A DNA stretch of 64,000 nt. Source: Selaginella tamariscina (taxonomy: Eukaryota; Streptophyta; Lycopodiopsida; Selaginellales; Selaginellaceae). The notes beneath the pieces were generated by a model. It ran no database searches, was not told the DNA's origin, and saw only the letters and a program-made list of their open reading frames with translations. This document shows, one piece after another, positions 33,561 through 46,649 of this stretch. The stretch's first letter is position 1; each line of letters starts with the position of its first letter. The position numbers and the translations under genes are program-made. The DNA lies in the NCBI GenBank assembly GCA_003024785.1, contig PUQB01000626.1, positions 79,281 to 143,280 on the forward strand. The letters run 5' to 3'.

Positions 33561-33699
33561 TATACACACACATTACTTCTAAAGGAAGCCTAGTTGGCCT
33601 TCATCCCCGTCCTTAAAGGCTCAATACAATGACACCAGGAACACTTGAAGGACTTGCGTTGTGAAACTCCACTCTTGCCTGTATGTATATATTATTATT

Positions 33700-34750
33700 A
33701 TAAAATTAGAGATATTATATTATTAGTCTTTTACCAATGACTCTATTTTTGTTAAACACACACACACATAACAGCATTTACAGTCTTCAACCGGAAGAGA
33801 ATCTGATGGTTAAAGATCTTCAAAGTTTGCCACAGATACAAGAATAGCCTTTGACGAGCTTTCAAAGATTCGTTACTTAAGAGCTTCCTAATATTAATGA
33901 ACGACCACTTTAATACTAACAACATTTGTGTGTTGTGTGAGAGAGGGGGGGCGGCGGTGGGAGGCACACACATTGGCCATTTTTCTCCATTCTTGCTCTT
34001 TGGTGGTAAACCAACACCCCAATTGTTTGTTTCAGACGAGATATCAAGCCTGTTAGATGAATATTATAGTTTTTATAATAATAGAGCAATACTATAGCCG
34101 AGACATGATCTGCACAGAGAAGAGTAATTAATCAGTTAATAATGACAATGTCACACAGATGCAGCATGTACATGTAAATGTACAAAGGCAACAAAAAGAT
34201 TATCATACTGTTTCAGTTGGTGCCGCGGCATATGCAACAGGTTTTCCATCGTGTGTAAGAACTTCTGCACCTTTCATCTGCAAATGTACACACATATTAT
34301 ACACGTTGATATACATATATCATACGTATGTATATACACATGTATATTCCTTTTAAATTGACAAACACATAGTTTTTCAGGTTTTCCACCAATCCAAGCT
34401 GGAAAGCAACGTTAGTATACACAAATAATCACATAGACATACATATACTTACACAAATATGCAATATACATACACACTCATAAAACATAATATACAATAT
34501 ACGTACAATAACTCTATCTTTTCCGAAGGATAGATTTCTAGCCATGGTTTCCTCGTCCCTTGTGGCAGACTGCTAAATAATACAAAAAGAATAGTTAGTT
34601 CTCTCTTCCCTAGTCTGTGTGTGTTTGTTGCGTGTGAGCACGCATGCGTACTTGAACAAGGGATGCTTACAAGACTTTATTCACAGGTGTGTAAAACACC
34701 GGTTTACCAAAAGGTGATCCACCAATTGCCGAGTCCCGCATCTGAATATA
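33700..34750 (-). other. Possible exons of an unrecognised minus-strand gene
   Basis: Several short blocks on the minus strand look like exons with splice-like borders: around 34,737-34,680 (MRDSAIGGSPFGKPVFYTPV), 34,573-34,520 (SATRDEETMARNLSFGKDRV), 34,400-34,375 (AWIGGKPEKL) and 34,279-34,205 (MKGAEVLTHDGKPVAYAAAP). A further block at about 33,890-33,780 reads LRKLLSNESLKARQRLFLYL. The composition is unlike the AT-rich background. I do not recognise a family. The right end is cut by the hAT element starting at 34,760, so the gene may be a fragment. Confidence 0.35.
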
Positions 34751-34759
34751 TGTGTATAC

Positions 34760-37401
34760 CATAGTTACCAATTAAACTATGGTAACTATGGTATAAATTT
34801 GGGTTCGGGTCAAAATTTGCCGTTAGTAACATGTTCGTAACACACGTTCAGGTTCGAGTCACGTCTCTTTTAAAGATTTCAAATCTTTCCATGAATTTAA
34901 ATTAAGTTTACCATTAAGCTAGGTTTATCATCCATTATATGCTTCCACGTAGAGGAGGCAAGAGGAAAGAACCTTTGTGGAAGCTTCATGCTATCGAAGG
35001 TGAAGCATATGCAAATGGCAAAGGAAACAAATAATGGATCTGCGTTGTTACAACAAAGGACTCGGTGGTAGCTTGAAAAGGCTAAAAGCACATCTTGGGC
35101 ATGTGCAAGGAAAGGGAATCCAACCTTGTGAAGCTATTGCTGACTTGCTGAAACTAGAGTTCAACACAATGTTTGAGAAGGACTATGGTTCGATAGTTGC
35201 CCAGATAGGGCAATCAACACAAGCGACAGCAAATGCCAGTGCTTCAACATTTGCCCAGACTGGGCAACCATCACAACAAGCTTGAGTGATACCTAGTGCC
35301 AATGCTACCCAAGGTGATTTTTTCTAGCATGGCTAGTATGTCTGGAGCATCTAGTAGCTCTGTGCAACGTACAGCTGGCTTACTGGTGTTCATGTTTCAC
35401 ATCTTATGCCTACAAGTGCCCAGCTGATAGCAAGTGCCTAGAGAGGGCATTTGCAGCAAACAACAACAATACAAAGCTCATTCTTAAATGAGAGATATAG
35501 AGCTTGTGATGTAGCTCTTCGACGCTTCATCTATGCTAATGCATTGCTTTTCAACCTTGTTCAATCGCCGTTCTTGAAATATTTGCTTCATGTGGTTGGA
35601 GCGGTTGGAACGGGATATGCTTCAGTCATGATGAAGTATGAAGCCTTGCGTGTGCAACATCTGAATGATGAGTGCATGAGCTTGCATGATCGAGTGTAGC
35701 TACTGAGAGACGGATGGAAGAAGTACAGTTGCACAATTATCTTTGATGGCTGGCAGTGCAGAAGAGGGAAAGCCATTATCAACTTCATTGTTGCAAGTAT
35801 TCATGGTTGTGTTTCTTGAAGTCAATTGATGCTTCTCATCACAAAGAGTGGGAAGTGGCTGTATGATCAGCTGAAGCATGTCCTTGAAGATGTTGGACCA
35901 GAAAACGTTGTGCAATTTGTTACTGACAATGCTGGAACTGTGTCAAAATGGAAAGTAAGTGACTAAAGACTTTTCCCATATTGTGCATGGACGATGTGTT
36001 TGTTTGTTCTGGATTTGCTGCTAGAAGACATTGGGAAGCTGGACTGGGTCACTCCCATAGTGAGAGGTTGTCAGATGCTTGTCTCATTCTTCTACCGGAG
36101 TCCCAAGCTTCTTGCTGCTTTTCGACAGCTTGCACCTAGAGATCTTGTTCATCCTGCTTCTACTTTTTGCTTATAACTTTCTAGTTATAAGCCAGTTTCT
36201 TGAAGAAAAGATGATATGATGCATGCAGCAGTTTGTGCTAAGTGATGATTGGTATGCACAATGGAATAAAGTTCCAAGACTTGATGAAGTTGCTGCTTTA
36301 ATCAAGAACTTGAGTTTTTGGATGGAATGACAGCAACTGCTTGTGCTAATGGGTTCTATTCTCAAAGTACTACGAGTTGTTGATAAGAGGAGCAACTATG
36401 GGACTTGTCTTTGAGCTAATGGATCGCATGCAAGAAAGCTTGGAGAAATTATTGTCTATTGATCGTGATAGTCTCAACCCATCTTGAACTTTCATCTACA
36501 AACTTTAGGTAGAGGTTGGGCAGGACGTTGAGGCTGAGGATGAGCTAACTTGAGGATGGTCTGATGGAAGAGCAGTCGGCATCTTCAAGTAAGAATCGCT
36601 GGGTGATGATGCACAACAGCTGCAGAGTGTTGGTCATTGTTTGCATCCTCTGTGGATGGATGATCCTAAAGATGCTGAGGCAAAGATAGATTTCCATGAC
36701 TATGTTGAACTCGTTGCTTCTAGTGACTTGGAAAAACAGAGGAAGCTGACTTTGTAGTATATACAATTCCGAAAACATGCATGAAGTGATATGTGTCGGC
36801 ATTGGCTAGAGATCAAGCCTATGTGCTTGAAGGGTGTACAGTGGTGGAGTGAATATGGTTCTCAACTTCCTGAGTTACAGCAGCTGGCACTACAAGTTCT
36901 TAGTTAGCATGTGTCCGTCTTTGCTACAAAGAGAAACTGGAGTGTGGATGACATGGTTCAATCAAAGAGAAGGATGCGTCTCAAGCCTAAGAACATGAAA
37001 AAGCTTGTCTACTGCTACACCAACTTGAGGCTAATGAGAACTATAGAAGACCAAGGCATGCAGCTTATGGAAGTTGATATTGATGACATCAACTTGGAAG
37101 CTCAATGGCAAAGACTGCTTGATATACAGGAGCGCATGGAGGAATTTGAGGAGTTCTAGACTCCATGGAGGAAGAGGAATGACAAAGCTCGACTATGATT
37201 GGTGTATTTTTTTTTGTTTGTGTTTGGTTTGGAGTGGATTCTTTGTTCAAGTTTCAAGTTTTAAAGATTCTTTCCACTTTCTTTAGGGTTTTTCACGTTC
37301 GGTTGGTCTAAAACCAAACGTTGCGTTCGGATGAAAATTGTCATTCGTAACATCGTTTGTAACACGTACATAGCAACATTCGAAAGTTCGACGGTAATAT
37401 G
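34760..37401 (+). mobile_element. hAT-superfamily DNA transposon, degraded autonomous type
   Basis: The 8-bp target duplication GTGTATAC lies at 34,752-34,759 and 37,402-37,409, as expected for hAT elements. The ends are CATAGTTACC at the left and the reverse complement of CATATTACCG at the right, a short imperfect inverted repeat. Inside are a BED-type zinc finger segment (GGSLKRLKAHLGHVQGKGIQ, about 35,070), a DUF659-like catalytic block (IIFDGWQCRRGKAIINFIVA near 35,735; NVVQFVTDNAG near 35,905) and the C-terminal dimerisation domain (LQQLALQVLS, TKRNWSVDDMV, about 36,880-36,960). Several stops and frame changes (for example after CMSLHDRV at 35,697 and after ALQVLS near 36,905) interrupt the transposase, so it cannot move itself. 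Confidence 0.88.
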
Positions 37402-37409
37402 GTGTATAC

Positions 37410-37477
37410 TATAGACCGTGTTAAGTGTGTTGTATGTAAGGGCATGAATGTACAACATGTTAATTATATATATATAT

Positions 37478-37514
<37 letters not shown>

Positions 37515-38594
37515 ATATTTTTTATTTATTATTTAATCATATATAATATGTTCCAAATACATGCATTAACAAAACAAAATACAATTTTACACTTGTCCAC
37601 AAGTTGTTGGAAGAATCCCTTCAACATGCTCCAAAACAACAACTTTACGCTCTTCCCATTGGTTAACTATGTTTAAAATGAAAGTCCTGTTTTCTTGAGT
37701 TCATTACCAAGTTTGAAAGCTTTATTTTCTTGTCCTTTCTTTGTCTTTTGTGCATCCTCGTTAGTTGCAGGTAATCCAATGTCTTCATTGTCAATAGCAC
37801 CACCAGTGGACTTCTTTATTTCATGAGCCCTGTTACTCATGAATTTATCAATAAAAATACCATTTATTTGTTTACTTGTTGTTGCCAGAAGACTTCATTG
37901 TATGCCTTCAGCTTTTTATATTCTGCATACTCTGCTTTCCACTTATTACGACATGCTTCTGCATCCTTTTTGTACAAAATTCAATAATAAAAAGGTTAAA
38001 AATAATAAAAGACAAACTTACCAACAATTTTTGTCTGCACACAATTTGTTACAAATTGATTCCTTGTTTTGGGGGTTGCTAAATTCTTCTAGCATCTCTT
38101 CCCTAAAATAAATGAGGAGCCCCACATATTTATCCTTTCATCTTGATGCTTTCGTTTCTCAAGATCTTTCTTTACCTTTTAAACCCTCCTTCAACCTTGA
38201 GAGGCCTACCACGCCTTTTTCCTAATGTTCTCATTCGGGATCTCCTACAACACAAATAAAAAAAAAGAAGTAATAAAAATAGAAAAGAGAGCACCTGCAC
38301 ATTAGATCATTAAAATAAGCAGCAAAGAAGATCGATTGACGATCACCACAGTTGTGGTGCCTTGAATGGCAGTACCATCGGTAACCCTAGAGAAGTCTCC
38401 ATATAATTATGCACCTTCGCAAATGTTGCATCCATTCTAATGATTAAGGAAAGCCTAATAATAACCTATAGGTTAAATTATTATACACGTGTTGCCATTT
38501 TATGTATGGTAGCCGTATAACCGGGCAAAATTGCCCGATTATTTGGTTACTACAAAAAAAGCCATGTAGGTACCACATAAGTGCCATGTAAGTA
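37410..38594 (-). pseudogene. Relic with trihelix/Myb-like and AT-hook sequence
   Basis: After a (TA)n tract at about 37,462-37,516, the minus strand holds two coding-like pieces. Near 37,975-37,880 it reads KKDAEACRNKWKAEYAEYKK, typical of the Myb/SANT-like or trihelix DNA-binding proteins often linked with PIF/Harbinger and MULE elements. Near 38,240-38,180 it reads MRTLGKRRGRPLKVEGGFKR, an AT-hook (R-G-R-P). Stops separate the pieces. The stretch from 38,290 to 38,594 shows nothing else. Confidence 0.45.
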
Positions 38595-38602
38595 CCATGT
38601 AG

Positions 38603-39165
38603 CATAGTTACGAACACGGTCGGATCCCGGTCGTGTTCACCGTTTTTCATGAACATGGCTGTGTTCGTGAACAATGTTTCATGTTACGAACACGGGCCAT
38701 GATCCCGGCAACCAAGGCTGGGATCACGGCCCTTGTTCATAACATGAAACACTGTTTAGAATATTCTTGGCCGAATATACTCACAGAACATTCTTTTTAG
38801 GGCGCATAGCGTCACACAGCAATCTAGGGTGCATGCAGCAATCCAAGGCACGGCAGCAACAATCCAAGGTACAACAAGCATGGCGCAACAATCCAACATA
38901 TTGCGAAAGCATCCTTCTTTGCGATGGTGGGATGAGGTAAGTGTTCTTGAGAGCAAGGGGCATATAGTTTATGTGCAAATAAAAATACTAAGAATAATAT
39001 AATAAAAAATAGCATATTCCTAGAATAATATAATTTAAAAATGGCATATTCCTAAATATTCATTAGAATATTCGTGAGCCATCATGAGCCATGATCGGGT
39101 TCCATGGTCAGGTTTCTGAAATCTGAGGCTCATGTTCATGTTCCGTGTTCGTGTTCATAACTATG
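38603..39165. mobile_element. Non-autonomous hAT element (MITE-like), 563 bp
   Basis: The perfect 8-bp target duplication CCATGTAG lies at 38,595-38,602 and 39,166-39,173. The element starts CATAGTTACGAACACGG and ends with the reverse complement of CATAGTTATGAACACG. The first nine bases equal those of the degraded hAT element at 34,760, so they probably share transposase recognition. It contains a strong foldback at about 38,670-38,755 and no transposase coding. Confidence 0.88.
38670..38755. repeat. 40-bp-arm hairpin inside the hAT MITE
   Basis: AACAATGTTTCATGTTACGA... runs into CGGGCCATGATCCCGGC, pauses for AACCAA and returns as the reverse complement with about five mismatches. A transcript through the element would fold into a nearly perfect stem-loop. 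Confidence 0.8.
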
Positions 39166-39282
39166 CCATGTAGATCTTATATTTTAAATAACCTACAAGT
39201 GAAAATTGAAACTGCCAGTAGAATAAATAATTTATTAAAATTTGATTGGTCGAGGCAATTAACACTTGCTAGTGGAAAGTGA

Positions 39283-41560
39283 GCCTTAATGTATAATTTA
39301 TGTTTTAATGAAATGTGGATTTCATTAATCATCAATTTTTTACACGTAAGCTAAACACTCACACACACACACACACATATATATTATTTATTTATTTATT
39401 TGGAACTTTGTTCATTTCAACTATTCTCGCTAACACATGGATTAAGATTTCAATCTTTAATGCTTAGGGCTTCCCTCATTGAACAGTGCCTTACAATCAT
39501 TTACAACTTTTGAAGCAAATTATTATAAGAAAGGAAGCAAATACATTTATTATTTATTATCAATAAATAGATAATACAATTTAATTATTATTTCATAAAG
39601 CTAGTTTTCAGAAAATGATATAATATATCGTTTAAATATAAATCAGCTCACAATTTGTCCAAACTAATTATAAAATATAAAATATATTAATAATCTTCTA
39701 CATTAAGGATATAACTTAATTGCATAGCATTACAATTCTGTACATATCTGTACCACACATGCATCCTTGGGGCCGAAGACATGTTCTTGTTGTAAAGCAT
39801 TAGAAGAAACATATGGTTTTATAGAAATAAATAAGAGAACACATCCTCTTTGCGAAGGACGTGTTATTGTCCTAAAGAATCTATATAGCATAACTCTAGA
39901 GCAATCATTCTTAGTGTGTTGTTACAAACATAGAATCACACAAACATAATTTAAGGACATTTAACCATTGTCAAACTAATAATAGAAATATAAATCCTTG
40001 AAATAAAAGAGTACCTTTTAAAAAGAAAGATACAAACATCCATTTTTGACATCCATATGTTGTGCTAGAGAACATAATGTTAACCTCATACCCTAAAAGA
40101 CTTAGGCAGTGAATGAAAACATCCTTATCTGCATCCATTGTCAAGACCTTACACATGACATAGTACATGTGTTTCCAAGGAGTGTATCCATAACTAAGAT
40201 AAGTGGTCAAAGAAACATACACATCTTAGTTGCATTTAGGAATCTACGAGTGCATCTTTTCTCCAATCCGTCATCATGATATGCAAGATGAAAAATTGCT
40301 TTACATGTGACACAGCCACATGCTCTAAATGAGAGGGCTTGAATGACATAGCATTACAGGCTGATTTCCTGTGGATCCTTGGGATTTTATGTCCTTCAGA
40401 TAAAAACCCATAAAGAAGGTCCTTGCATTTGGAACTTATGTGATAGTAGTAACATAAATTGAAACCAACATCGATAAGTGTTATAATCTCTTCATGTGTC
40501 AAATTTGTTCCGACAACAACATGAAATGGGTTTGAAACAATTCTAGGTACCCATTTCAAACAATTCTAAGCATTTGAGACACGTTAGCCGCAATAGTGTA
40601 GGAATGTAAGATATTTCCTATAAATAAATTTATCATTACTTTTAATTTTTTAATGATTATAGATGTGTTCTTGAGGAGGAAGTTAGTAGTATGTTGTCTT
40701 TAGCACCAAGAACAATAAACATAGTAGAAGATTGTTCATGTAAGCTTTACTGTCATCCTTGGCCCCAAGGACGCTATTTACTTGGGCAAGTCTAGACCAA
40801 TTGTGTGCCTTTGTCTTTTACATTGATTTTCACGGCACCAAAGAAACCAAGAACAAGAAGGTTGTGCACTCCCAGGGGACAAACTGGTAAACCACATTTC
40901 TTATGTGAATTAGGATTGATCCTATGACACCTCGCTTTTCATGTGTATCGCATATAGCCCAATCTTTATCATGTACAACTTTCTTGTGCACAATACAATT
41001 TTGGACATGGTTAGTGTTGTTGAAATCAAGCTTGGAAGGTGTTGCTGTAAAATTTTTGACCTCATAGAAACTATGTAATTTATATAGTTGAATCACCTTC
41101 TGAAATTGGAGCAAACGATTTTTTCTTAATACATTTCGTATGTCTGTCAATAATTTGGTCATCCAATTGAATATTAACTTCAGAGAGGCCTCCTTTACCA
41201 TCGAAACAACATCCCTAGTGGATATATAGGTCTTACTAACGTGTCTAGATAACATGTTTGTTAACAATGGGCCACTACTTAAATGTTGACCCATAGCCCT
41301 GGTGAAGTATTAGTTAGGTCAAATTTGGTAGCATCCACAGTGTCTAGCTTTTTTTCTGGTGCTCTTAAAAATCGTTTCTATCTTGAGTGTTCTAACTCAG
41401 CAAGATTGACATTAGAGACAAGGGATTGTTGTTCTAGAGTTCCCTGCATTGCAAACAGATGCTGATCATAATAAAAATATAATGTTAATCTTACTTGCAA
41501 ACTATGTTAGCTTCAATGTTGTTTTCTTTCCATTCACCATGCAAGCCATGTTTGAAGTTT
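39283..41560 (-). repeat. Unclassified dispersed repeat, copy 2
   Basis: Inverted counterpart of 12,170-14,350. The longest frame left is 41,294-40,830 on the minus strand (154 codons, with NHVQNCIVHKKVVHDKDWAI), and a second is 40,559-40,236 (with LIDVGFNLCYYYHISSKCKD). Neither matches a family I know. Palindromes of the second family lie at 39,762-39,783 and 40,753-40,774. Confidence 0.7.
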
Positions 41561-44500
41561 GTGTATGTGTGCCTTAGCTGCATTACCAGATCTTTAGAAA
41601 AATAAAAGTTCCTCACTCAGTCCCTGTTGCTCCTTAGAGCTCTTGTTATTTGCTAATCTATGGCATAAGGACAAATGTTGTTTACAAGCTTTTGAAATTG
41701 TATTTTTCTTTGTGTGCTGTCAATTGCTTTGAGTATAATGGAATTAACATCCATGTTGTTGTACTACATTGTGGCCGAAGACCTTTCTCTTTTTAACTAG
41801 CTATAGCTTCATCACCCATGAAACTGTGGATTTGAGGTGCTCCAAATCCTGAATGCACAACAACACTAACAAGCTTCTTTCAACATAACTCGTGTGTTGC
41901 AACATCTTCAGTCTTCATTTCACATTTAGTAACCATATGTATGGATTTCAAATTATAGAACCAATTGAACTTAATAAAAAATTAATGTGCTTCTGATACT
42001 TGCATATGTTCAAAAGTTAAATGATATATTATACTTACATGTGATCATAGACAAAAATCCATAGTGGCCCAATCAACAACTCTATGTGTATGATTAAACA
42101 CAAATATGCATCTTGCAAGTTCAAATTGGGACGCATTGTATTAATCAAGTGCAAACCAAAATTCATTCCCACGGATAACATTTTAAAAACATAAGGAACC
42201 TTATCGGTGCATTATCCAGGGAAAATGAAAGACTCCAAGTAAGGTCATCATAAAGACCTTTTAAGTTTGAGAAGCCCGTTTAGACCATGGCTGGTGACAA
42301 CAAACTTCATCTTTACTGAATGCAATAAATTTTTTATCTTGTAGAAGGTGCAATGAGATTTTTTTTTAATTACTTAAGATATAATCTAATAATAATGTGC
42401 TAAATTGAAGAACTTGTCCTCGGTGTTGAGGATGGAAATATGCAAAGCCTAAAACACATTTGAAGGAGGTCTAACTTTGTATACTAACATCCTCGGTGCT
42501 GAGGACGTTAGTCATGTGGAGAAATGCACGCATGTCCTCGGCATCAAGGATGGAAAGGGATATTTTACGTGACGTAAATAGACACAAAATGATCCAAAAA
42601 TGTTACAATTCCTATTCTCAACACCAAGGATAAAACAAACTATATAGACATCCAATATTGGCTAAGATATTGCCCCAAAGCATAACATCAACATCCTTGA
42701 TGTTGAGGATGGATATTAATGAAAATGGTTGCCATCCTCGGTGCCAAGGTGAATGAACATATCTTTGGTTGTTAGTCAGTGGTAGAATCTCATGTACGAC
42801 GTCTTGTAGTTCCTTTTGTGTCAACAGAGTGTTAGTGGTAGGGTTAGTCTCTGTCAATCGACCAAAAATGATATGCGATGATGCCACATCCAATTAGATG
42901 GTGCTCATTGTTGCCTTTGGAGTCTAAGGAAAGTGTTCCTACAGCTTCCTCAACATGGTATTCTTTAATACTTGAGATGTGCCAGGGAGAACATAATGAT
43001 TATGTTGACCAATGTGGATGAATAACTTGTCATGTTTGCGTTGGACAAAAACATAGTGTAACATATATCATCACATGCATGCAAGCATTTCAATTGAAAC
43101 CCATAAAATTTACACCTAATTTTTCATGGGTTAAATTTAGCTATCCTACTTCTGATTTACATTGCAAAGTGTAATTTTCATAATTGTTGACTAGCACTCA
43201 CCTTCTTATTTAGATACAAACAGTCAACATTATTGCATGAAAATGACCACCACACTAACTAACTCGAACATTGCCATTGAAATCCTTCTAGTGTGATTCA
43301 TGGCTCCTAGTCCAAACATGGTCATCCTTTGCTCTTTGCATTAATCAAGTCCCTTAAGCATACAATAGGGATATGGTTTTTGAAGAGACAAAGGATTCAC
43401 TGACATATGACTCGCTTGCATTTGCTCAAGATGTTCCTCATATGGATACTTGAATGCATAAAGATTTCATATAAGGATGGCTTTCCATTGACATCTTCTT
43501 TAACTATAGACTCTTTGTTTACCTGGTTGAGATTTGGATTTCTTGCATGAATAGAAAAAGGCAATAGTGAAAGATAGCAACCTAACTTGTTCGTTGCATT
43601 TGTATAATTTCTCAAAATCTCCAAAGACTCATTTGAAGAGCTGTCCTTGATCAATAGACAAACATGCTCCTCCACGTGGACCATAAAATCCATTCCCAAA
43701 TCAAGGTCAAGTTGGAACATATCATTGTCAGATGAAATATCTCTTGTGAGACCCTTAAGTTTTGTAAGGATTTGCTTTAGTTTAATGACTTTCTTTCTAA
43801 AAATTAAGAAATGAAGAAATCATCTTGCAAAATAGACTGTGGTAAGTAAATCTACCTCTCACTTTTACATAGATATTGCTTATTAATGTTCCAATAAGAT
43901 ACTCTAATCAATTTCATAAGAAACCACAATAAAGATAACAATCTAAAAATGAAATGAAAAAATATGAATTTCTCAATATGAACCCAAAGGAATTAATTGT
44001 TTAAGTTAATAATATATCCATGGCCATATTATTTACATAAAGAGCTTGTAATCATTCTAATAGTAAATGTTTGATATTAATATTGGTGGTTTACTTAATG
44101 CAAAATCATAACAAGATTAATATTACATATTATCATTTTCAAGCAAAATATGCATATGTGATTAAAACCCATGTAAGCAGTAAACAAATTGGTCGTAAAT
44201 CAAAAGAGAGAATATTCATAATAGTGTCATGGTATATACCTTTCAAGGGGTATAGTGGAATATTTTTTGCACACTATTCGACAAAGTTGCCACGTGCTCA
44301 CCATGCATTCACACATGTTTCATTACTCGGTATAAATGGACTGCAAGGGTTTAGGGTTAGGACTGGTTAGGTTTCCACTATTAAGATATCTTTCGGCTGC
44401 ACAAGGACTCCCTATACAAGCGCAAGAAGATTGCTCTAGGTATTTTTAACATCAACACATCCAACACACACATAAAGCATCCTTGTTGCCAAGGATGCTT

Positions 44501-45430
44501 TATGACTTTTTTTCATATAGGTTATCCTTGGCGCCGAGGATGTAACTAATCAGAAAAGATCCACCAAATGAAAGCTAAATGAATGCAATGACCATCCTCG
44601 TCATTGCATTCATTTGGCTTTCATTTGATACAACTCTAGCACTGTAAATGTGCTTTGACCATTCTTGGCACCAAGGATTGTCAAATTTATTTTCCTGCTA
44701 CATGGGCTACACCCCCATTATATCATTTCTACATCCTTGATGCTAAGGACGACCATTACCATATTTTGGCATGAAGAATATATCTTAGTTTTACTTTTAT
44801 TACACTACCTGTCACATAAATCATTTCGAGTATCTATACAAGCTTTTTAATCTTGCATGTTTTAATTTGGTAATCATGGTTAAAAGAACCTCTTCTCTAA
44901 AGGCAGCATCGACCCCTATCCTTGTTGAGGTGAAAGCAAAGCCACAAGCTTTGATACTGTTTGTAAAGTTTGCAAGAACACTAGCATTTGAGTTGATTGA
45001 CATGATGCAAAAGTAGAAGTGTGACAAGATTCTAGGTGTGCCATTCATATTCTTGAAGAAAATGAACATTGTATGTGCCATGTTGAAGAACGTTGAAAAC
45101 CTTATGGATTTCTTTTATGGGCATGCTTACATAAACATCTAACGTTCATTATTCTATTGGGGCTGATTTGACATAGGATAACGAATCGGAGATATTAAGG
45201 AATGAATTCTGAAAGGAAAAATGCAATCTCTTTTGGAACAAATGCCGTTCAAACTCGTAGCTCCCTTTTTTAGAAAGAAAATAAAAATCAATGTGTGAGA
45301 TGAAAACCATTGACTTCAATGGCTCACCATAATAAAGGAGGAGTCATGTAGAAGTAACAAAGACTACCACATCTGTGTGAATGGCTCACTTCTTGCCATG
45401 TAAGAAGACTATCTTCAGTGAAGAGACAAC
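41561..45430. repeat. Old repeat-derived DNA with the second palindrome family
   Basis: No gene recognised. Scattered through it are palindromes related to ATCCTCGGCGCCGAGGAT: 42,416, 42,489, 42,533, 42,614, 42,692, 42,733, 44,478, 44,523, 44,659 and 44,732 (start positions). Minus-strand frames at 42,893-42,618 and 43,720-43,397 are short and unrecognised. The copies are dispersed, not evenly spaced. Confidence 0.7.
44566..44626. repeat. 26-bp-arm hairpin
   Basis: AAATGAAAGCTAAATGAATG... (44,566-44,591) pairs with its reverse complement at 44,601-44,626 with one mismatch; the 9-bp loop is CCATCCTCG, half of the second palindrome motif. It lies between two full palindrome copies at 44,523 and 44,659. 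Confidence 0.8.
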
Positions 45431-46200
45431 TAACTTGGTTATGAAGAATGTTTTTCGGCTACATAGACTTCACGACAACATTGTCAATGATTGTGGTCGG
45501 TAGTTTATTGTTAAGTTCTAGCAACGACTTTTCAAGCTACTCAAGATCAAGAGGTCGATATCTTTGGGTTATCATCCAAAATCTAATGGTCAATTGGAAC
45601 ACACTATCTAGACCCTCAAACAGTATTTATGGTGCTTCATCAATTATCAACAGAATGATTAGTTAACTGAGTTCTTCTACAACAACTCCAAGCATGCATC
45701 AATTGGTATTCATGCTTTTATGCTTTGACAAGTCAACATCCACGATGGAGTTTTGATTCACCCAGGAGTTTGATAAATCCATCTGCCAAAGATTGACTTA
45801 ATTGTCTTCAGTCTGTCCAGGCTATGCTTCATCAATATCTTCTGGAGGCATAGAAACATCAAAAGACATTTGTCAATTGGTATTGTAAGGACAATTTGGT
45901 TTATCAGGTTGGTGAGCAGGTCTAGCTCAACATCAAGACTACACAGGTGAGAAGTTCGACTATCAACACCTCGGTCCATTTCCGATGGCATTCCTTATCA
46001 ATGACATAGCCTATCGGTTGGATCTTTCTTCCGGTATTCCATGTTTATTTTCTTGAGCTGTACCATCCGAACACACTCCTTGGTCAAACTCCACCACCTT
46101 CAGCTCCGACTACAATTGACAACAAAATTTGTAACACATTTGCAATGTCATCAACAAGTTTCATCGCAGGTATCTAGACAAGCTTGGCTCTCGAAGGAGA
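45430..46200 (+). mobile_element. Ty3-gypsy integrase fossil
   Basis: The plus strand shows decayed similarity to the C-terminal half of a Ty3-gypsy integrase (a YHPKSNGQLEH segment near 45,570 and an EFFYNNSKHASIG segment near 45,670), followed by the region after integrase with a PVFHVYFLELYHP segment near 46,035. No LTRs are visible. Many breaks; clearly older than the gypsy element at 48,928. Confidence 0.65.
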
Positions 46201-46649
46201 CAATTTGACTAAGTAACATGAATATGGATACGGATATGGATAAGAATCACTAAAGTTTGCCAAGTCCAAGATATAAATATGGATAAGGATTATTAAAGTT
46301 AACCAAGTCTAAGATAATGATATAGATATAAATAAGGATCACTAAAGTTAGCCAAGTTTAGAATATGGATAAGGGTCACTAAAGTTTGCAAAGTCCAGAT
46401 TTGGCTTTCCTTAGGGCTGACGTGTTCAAGTTTAAGCATTATGGTTCAATGCCAGTTTAAGAGTTAAGCCTTTTGTCTTGTTTCGATATTTATAATCCAA
46501 CTTGTTTCCTGTCTTCTCGGCTTGGTTCCTGACACATGTTCCCTTTGGAACATGATAGTTACAACTGCATGAGCACATAGAATACTGATCCTCTACTAAT
46601 TGAAGCAAGAACAAGTCTTTTCGGCAAGCCTCACAACTTAACGTGGTGC

